Source: Chryseobacterium gleum
GTDB taxonomy: Bacteria; Bacteroidota; Bacteroidia; Flavobacteriales_D; Crocinitomicaceae
Assembly: GCA_945877045.1 (NCBI GenBank)
Contig: CAMCQW010000049.1
Location: 1 to 10,381, forward strand
DNA: 10,381 nucleotides
Reading direction: 5' to 3'
This document shows positions 8,037 to 10,381 of the stretch, piece by piece. Under the pieces are notes generated by a model. The model did no database searches. It was not told the DNA's origin and saw nothing but the letters and a program-made list of their open reading frames with translations. A program made the translations under genes and the position numbers. Numbering within the stretch: the first letter of the stretch is position 1; each line of letters starts with the position of its first letter.

Positions 8037-8110
8037 GGCTCCGTGGCGCAACTGTATAGCGCATCAGATTTCGGCTCTGAGGGTTGGGGGTTAGAATCCC
8101 TCCGGGGTCA
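8037..8110 (+). tRNA. tRNA-Arg (anticodon UCG) with U19-A56 in place of G19-C56
   Basis: A complete cloverleaf can be drawn. Acceptor GGCTCCG (8037-8043) pairs with CGGGGTC (8103-8109) with two G-U pairs. The D stem is GCGC/GCGC (8046-8049, 8059-8062). The anticodon stem is TCAGA/TCTGA (8064-8068, 8076-8080) with loop TTTCGGC, so the anticodon TCG is at 8071-8073 and reads CGA (Arg). The T stem is GGGGG/CCCTC (8086-8090, 8098-8102) with one G-U pair; the discriminator is A73 (8110), and no CCA is encoded. Arginine identity is supported by A20 (8056), C35 and G36. T8-A14, A15-T48, G18-T55 and T54-A58 are intact. Odd: position 19 (8055) is T, not G, and position 56 (8093) is A, not C, so the elbow pair G19-C56 is replaced by U19-A56. 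It has its own promoter and terminator, so it looks functional. Confidence 0.95.
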
Positions 8111-8117
8111 CAAAAAG

Positions 8118-8146
8118 AACCCCGACTTAAATAAGTCGGGGTTTTT
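8118..8146 (+). terminator. Intrinsic terminator of tRNA-Arg
   Basis: AACCCCGACTT (8118-8128) and AAGTCGGGGTT (8133-8143) form an 11-bp perfect stem with loop AAAT, followed by a T-run through 8146. It starts 8 nt after the tRNA discriminator base. Confidence 0.93.
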
Positions 8147-8201
8147 CATTTTACAGCGCGTTCAAAATGCATTTTGATAAGCGACGGAAAATGAAAAACC
8201 C
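8139..8201. repeat. 63-nt foldback: 14-bp inverted repeat around a 16-bp palindrome
   Basis: GGGTTTTTCATTTT (8139-8152) is repeated inverted and without mismatch at 8188-8201. At its centre lies the perfect palindrome TCAAAATGCATTTTGA (8162-8177), whose axis (8169.5) practically coincides with that of the outer repeat (8170). The left arm is the 3' arm and tail of the tRNA terminator. The right arm, read on the minus strand, is the tail of the last hairpin of the repeat array. Confidence 0.85.
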
Positions 8202-8226
8202 TACAACTGCGATAGCAGTTGGGGTT
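8194..8226 (-). terminator. Array hairpin 1 (minus-strand terminator-like)
   Basis: On the minus strand, AACCC and GGGTT at the base and CAACTGC/GCAGTTG above (loop GATA on plus, 8211-8214, with a 2-nt bulge) are followed by TTTTTC. It is the last of the four met by a minus-strand transcript and faces the tRNA terminator. Confidence 0.6.
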
Positions 8227-8278
8227 CTATGCTTGGAATGTCCAATGCGCTGGGAACATGCGCAGCATAATCCCGAAT

Positions 8279-8312
8279 AAAAAACCCTACAACTGCAATA
8301 GCAGTTGGGGTT
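8279..8312 (-). terminator. Array hairpin 2 (minus-strand terminator-like)
   Basis: Same stem as hairpin 1 (8290-8296 with 8301-8307, CCC 8285-8287 with GGG 8308-8310). The loop differs by one base (AATA), and there is a six-T tail on the minus strand (plus A-run 8279-8284). Confidence 0.6.
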
Positions 8313-8364
8313 CTATGCTTGGAATGTCCAATGCGCTGGGAACATGCGCAGCATAATCCCGAAT

Positions 8365-8401
8365 AAAAAAAAACAAAAACGGCAGCGCATTGACGGGCGC
8401 T
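8365..8401 (-). terminator. Array hairpin 3 (diverged, minus-strand terminator-like)
   Basis: The AACCC/GGGTT hairpin is replaced by AGCGC (8384-8388) with GCGCT (8397-8401) around an 8-nt loop. On the minus strand, T5 follows after a few nt, then a 9-T tract (plus A-run 8365-8373). The short stem makes it the weakest of the four. Confidence 0.45.
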
Positions 8402-8451
8402 ATGCTTGGAATGCCCAATGCGCTGGGAACATGCGCAGCATAATCCCGAAT

Positions 8452-8484
8452 AAAAAACCCAAAAACCGCAAAGCAGTTTGGGTT
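8452..8484 (-). terminator. Array hairpin 4 (minus-strand terminator-like)
   Basis: Different stem sequence, same plan: AACCC (8456-8460) with GGGTT (8480-8484), AAAC with GTTT and GC with GC inside, one C-A mismatch and a 2-nt bulge, loop AAA (8470-8472). A six-T tail follows on the minus strand. Confidence 0.55.
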
Positions 8485-8543
8485 CTATGCTTGGAATGCC
8501 CAATGCGCTGGGAACATGCGCAGCATAATCCTGAGGGAGTCAC

Positions 8544-8611
8544 AAAAAAAACAAATCGAGAATGAGAGCGACCCTTCGATAAACTCAGGGCTAAAAGCGT
8601 CATTCTCGTTT
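8544..8611 (-). terminator. Large palindrome with 'ALSLSKG'-type repeat and T-tract
   Basis: CGAGAATGA (8557-8565) pairs perfectly with TCATTCTCG (8600-8608). Inside, CCCT (8572-8575) and AGGG (8587-8590) enclose a core of the CCTTCGAtAAaCTCAGG kind, which recurs as dispersed palindromes in many bacterial genomes and often yields spurious frames reading LALSLSKG. On the minus strand the hairpin is followed by TTTGTTTTTTTT, on the plus strand by TTTTAGTTTT, so it can serve as a bidirectional terminator. It is the first strong hairpin after the minus-strand MORN_2 gene stop. Confidence 0.65.
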
Positions 8612-8652
8612 TAGTTTTACATCATTTTCAAGGACGCAAGTCGGCTTTTGCT

Positions 8653-8688
8653 AAAAAAAAAAAACTAGGCTAAAATCAGGAATAGCAG
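8653..8688 (-). terminator. Weak hairpin plus T12 after the MORN_2 gene
   Basis: Just after the minus-strand stop, GCTA and TAGC (plus 8670-8673 and 8684-8687) form at most a short stem, followed by CTAG and a run of 12 T (plus A-run 8653-8664). The T-tract is strong but the stem poor, so this is a marginal call. Confidence 0.3.
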
Positions 8689-8701
8689 GCAATATTTGAT
8701 T

Positions 8702-10381
8702 TTAATCATAGGGCAATTCTCTTGAAAAATCGTTGATTTCGTTGATATCTTCCCACGAAAATCCGTTCAATAAATCCACTTCGCCATCGGAGTAAATTAA
8801 AAATTGAAACGTTCTTTCATAAGAACTAGAGGAGGCAATCGCAATACAATCTGAATATAGGAAAATGCTTAGCGGACGCGAACGATTCACTTTATTAAAC
8901 GTTTCTAATGGCTCGACATTTTTTGATTGAGGTGAAATGTAAATAAAGGATTGAAGTAAAGGAAAGTTTTTTTGAATAAACTTTTGGGTATAAAATCCTT
9001 CTACTTTTAAATCCCAATTGTAGTAGCCACTTTCTGATTTTAATTGAGTGGTACGCCAGCCATTTTTTTCAAAGGCTGTAACAACCTCCTTTACATATTT
9101 ATCAGTCGTATCGCCTTTTACGAGCCCCGTTAAATAAACTGCTGGCAACCGAAAACTGATTACTTGACCTGTGATTTGATGTCCAGGAAAAGGAAAAGGA
9201 GCATATTTTGACCAGGTGTCAAATAAATATAGGTAATAGCTTGCTATAGAATCCAACTGTTTTTTCGTGTAGTATAACTGTGTTTCATTTGGCGAAACAT
9301 ATTGACTTAAGTTGTTGTAAATAAAGCTGATAAACAATTCTCTTTCGTCATTTGAAAGTTCTTTGAAGTTTCGTTTTTTGGCAGGTAATTCACCCGTCAT
9401 CTTTTTCGGACAACCGTTTTCGTAGTATTGCGCAAAAAGCAACTTACCCGTTTTATCGAAGCGTTTGCACCAGCCATTTCGAAGATTATTGGTGTAATTA
9501 TATTCTAATATCAAGTTCCCTAAACTGTCAAAATGTTGGGTTTTGCCATCTAGTTTTGAATTTAAAAAGCGAACGCCAGATTTCAAACTTCCATTCTGAA
9601 AATAATTTTCTTCCAATCTTGTTTCATTCAATTGGTTAATGTGTGATTTTGTTTTCCCTGTTTCCCAAAATTCATACAATTCAATAAACTCATTTTCTGG
9701 ACGTGATTTCTTGTTTACCGCTGAAATTAAAGCTCCTTTTTCGTTCCATTTTTTAGTAGAAATTATTTGGTCCAACTCGACTTTGGTTTTCAAATGGATT
9801 TCCTCCATTTTCCCATCTTTAAAATAGCTCACGTAAGTCGTATCTTCATTTCTCTGATTATTCAAATACGATTTCAATTGACCGTTAGGATACCAATTTT
9901 TTTCTGAGCCTTGTTCTTTCGTGTTGTAAACTAATTCAAGGTGCTGCATCAAGGTGCCCTTATCATCCCATTTTTTCTCAAACCCCGATCCTTTTCGGTC
10001 GATGAAACGTTCAAAAACAAGTAAACCAGCTTCGTTCCATTCTTTTTTATTGGCGTGAAAAATGAAATTCGAAAGGGTGTCGTAAACGTATTTAAAACGG
10101 TCCTTTCCGTTGTCGTGCCAGCCTTTCCACGTGCCTACTTTCATGTTGCGTTGGTAATATTGCTCTTCAATTTTTTTACCTAAAAAATTATAGATTATCC
10201 AATTTCCATCTGGATCTCCTTCCTTGTAGTTCCCTTTAGTTTTGAGTTTGCCATTGTGATGATAGTCTTCATACAATCCTTCTCTTGAAGAATGCTCATG
10301 ACCACCATTCAGGATCATTTTGTGGGTCGTTTTCGATTTTAACACCCCAGCATCATCGTATTCCAGCGCCAAACCAAAAGG
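8702..10381 (-). CDS. MORN_2/YwqK-type repeat protein, N-terminus beyond window
   Basis: At least 559 residues; the frame is open to the window edge, and the TTG at 10372 is not a convincing start, so the gene begins outside. The first 325 or so residues in the window (about 9400-10381) are about ten to twelve short repeats of the MORN_2 kind, with a pattern like [K/E]xWYxNGxLKxxxxYxxGxxDGxW: for example DYHHNGKLKTKGNYKEG, KNWYPNGQLKSYLNN, EYNYTNNLRNGWCKRFD and DKTGKLLFAQYYENG. Such repeats stack as beta-hairpins and are common in Bacteroidota, often annotated 'YwqK family antitoxin'; that name comes from homology and does not prove a toxin partner. The last 225 or so residues (8705-9380) are not repeats: they begin with a Lys-rich linker and ELSNDERELFISFIYNN, look mixed alpha/beta, and match no domain I recognise. 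Export cannot be judged without the N-terminus. No partner gene is adjacent. Confidence 0.8.
   Translation of the reverse strand, partial: PFGLALEYDDAGVLKSKTTHKMILNGGHEHSSREGLYEDYHHNGKLKTKGNYKEGDPDGNWIIYNFLGKKIEEQYYQRNMKVGTWKGWHDNGKDRFKYVYDTLSNFIFHANKKEWNEAGLLVFERFIDRKGSGFEKKWDDKGTLMQHLELVYNTKEQGSEKNWYPNGQLKSYLNNQRNEDTTYVSYFKDGKMEEIHLKTKVELDQIISTKKWNEKGALISAVNKKSRPENEFIELYEFWETGKTKSHINQLNETRLEENYFQNGSLKSGVRFLNSKLDGKTQHFDSLGNLILEYNYTNNLRNGWCKRFDKTGKLLFAQYYENGCPKKMTGELPAKKRNFKELSNDERELFISFIYNNLSQYVSPNETQLYYTKKQLDSIASYYLYLFDTWSKYAPFPFPGHQITGQVISFRLPAVYLTGLVKGDTTDKYVKEVVTAFEKNGWRTTQLKSESGYYNWDLKVEGFYTQKFIQKNFPLLQSFIYISPQSKNVEPLETFNKVNRSRPLSIFLYSDCIAIASSSSYERTFQFLIYSDGEVDLLNGFSWEDINEINDFSRELPYD

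Larger units (their letters stand above)
8194..8531 (-). repeat. Tandem array of four 85-87 nt structured units
   Basis: Four copies of a 47-nt core starting CTATGCTTGG and ending CATAATCC lie at 8227, 8313, 8400 and 8485, so the periods are 86, 87 and 85. Cores 1 and 2 are identical; cores 3 and 4 differ from them by one T-to-C change. In units 1-3 the core runs on into CGAATAAAAAA; unit 4 instead ends in TGAGGGAGTCAC. Before each core is a segment of about 27-30 nt that forms a hairpin. Three have AACCC...GGGTT at their base, with stems differing between units; the third has AGCGC/GCGCT. Read on the minus strand, each unit is core, hairpin, then T-tract, i.e. terminator-like, so that strand is assigned. 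The core itself can fold as TATGCT/AGCATA enclosing TGGA/TCCA and GCGC/GCGC arms. Short frames cross the array on both strands, but none looks like a gene. No known family is recognised with certainty. Confidence 0.85.

Noticed and set aside
8037..8110. tRNA-Arg being a pseudogene because of the odd D and T loops
   Set aside because: All stems, the other tertiary pairs, Arg identity bases, promoter and terminator are intact, and the two changes compensate each other.
8194..8531. Regular repeats with about 27-nt intervening segments resembling a CRISPR array
   Set aside because: The intervening segments are themselves hairpins, two of them nearly identical, the conserved part is too long for a CRISPR repeat, and no cas gene is present.
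8201..8603. Short open frames on both strands across the repeat array and palindrome (including one reading LALSLSKG)
   Set aside because: They arise because the units repeat without stops in some frames. They have no credible start context, and their sequences are translations of structured repeats.
8702..10381. Toxin-antitoxin locus suggested by the YwqK-type repeats
   Set aside because: The 'antitoxin' label is a family name by homology; no toxin-like gene is adjacent within the window.

Overview
The window looks like a low-GC chromosome segment of a Bacteroidota bacterium, most likely order Flavobacteriales. The reasons are a type IX secretion (T9SS) C-terminal sorting domain, SprB-type repeats, an OmpH-murI gene pair, -7 boxes of the TAnnTTTG type, a tRNA gene with no encoded CCA, and A-rich regions instead of Shine-Dalgarno sites before starts. 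No species can be named from the sequence alone.

Layout. Positions 1-1300 (+) hold the 3' part of an OmpH/Skp-family periplasmic chaperone gene, an intrinsic terminator and murI (glutamate racemase). Positions 1297-2163 (-) hold a bestrophin-family channel whose stop overlaps that of murI. After a short AT-rich spacer comes a tryptophan 2,3-dioxygenase gene (2438-3388, +). It abuts, with no gap, a minus-strand pair: a large T9SS-secreted FG-GAP/SprB-repeat protein (5088-7919) and, overlapping its 3' end by 8 bp, a peptide-type solute-binding lipoprotein (3389-5095). A divergent tRNA-Arg(UCG) gene with its own promoter and terminator follows (8037-8146). Positions 8147-8701 carry no protein gene but are packed with structure: a large foldback, four tandem copies of an 85-87 nt element, and a dispersed-type palindrome. 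The window ends inside a minus-strand gene for a MORN_2/YwqK-type repeat protein (8702-10381, incomplete).

How it fits together. The OmpH-MurI part is cell-envelope housekeeping (outer-membrane protein chaperoning and D-glutamate for peptidoglycan). The secreted repeat protein and the lipoprotein probably form one transcription unit acting at the cell surface or periplasm. The other genes look functionally independent.

The two most unusual observations are at the RNA level. First, the tRNA-Arg has U19 and A56 in place of the nearly universal G19-C56 tertiary pair, a double change that keeps Watson-Crick pairing. Second, the four-unit array, read on the minus strand, is a series of a conserved branched core followed each time by an intrinsic-terminator-like hairpin and T-tract. 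The hairpin sequence differs between units while the architecture is kept. It lies just downstream of the MORN_2 gene on the same strand and may be a multi-terminator 3' UTR or an undescribed structured RNA/repeat family.
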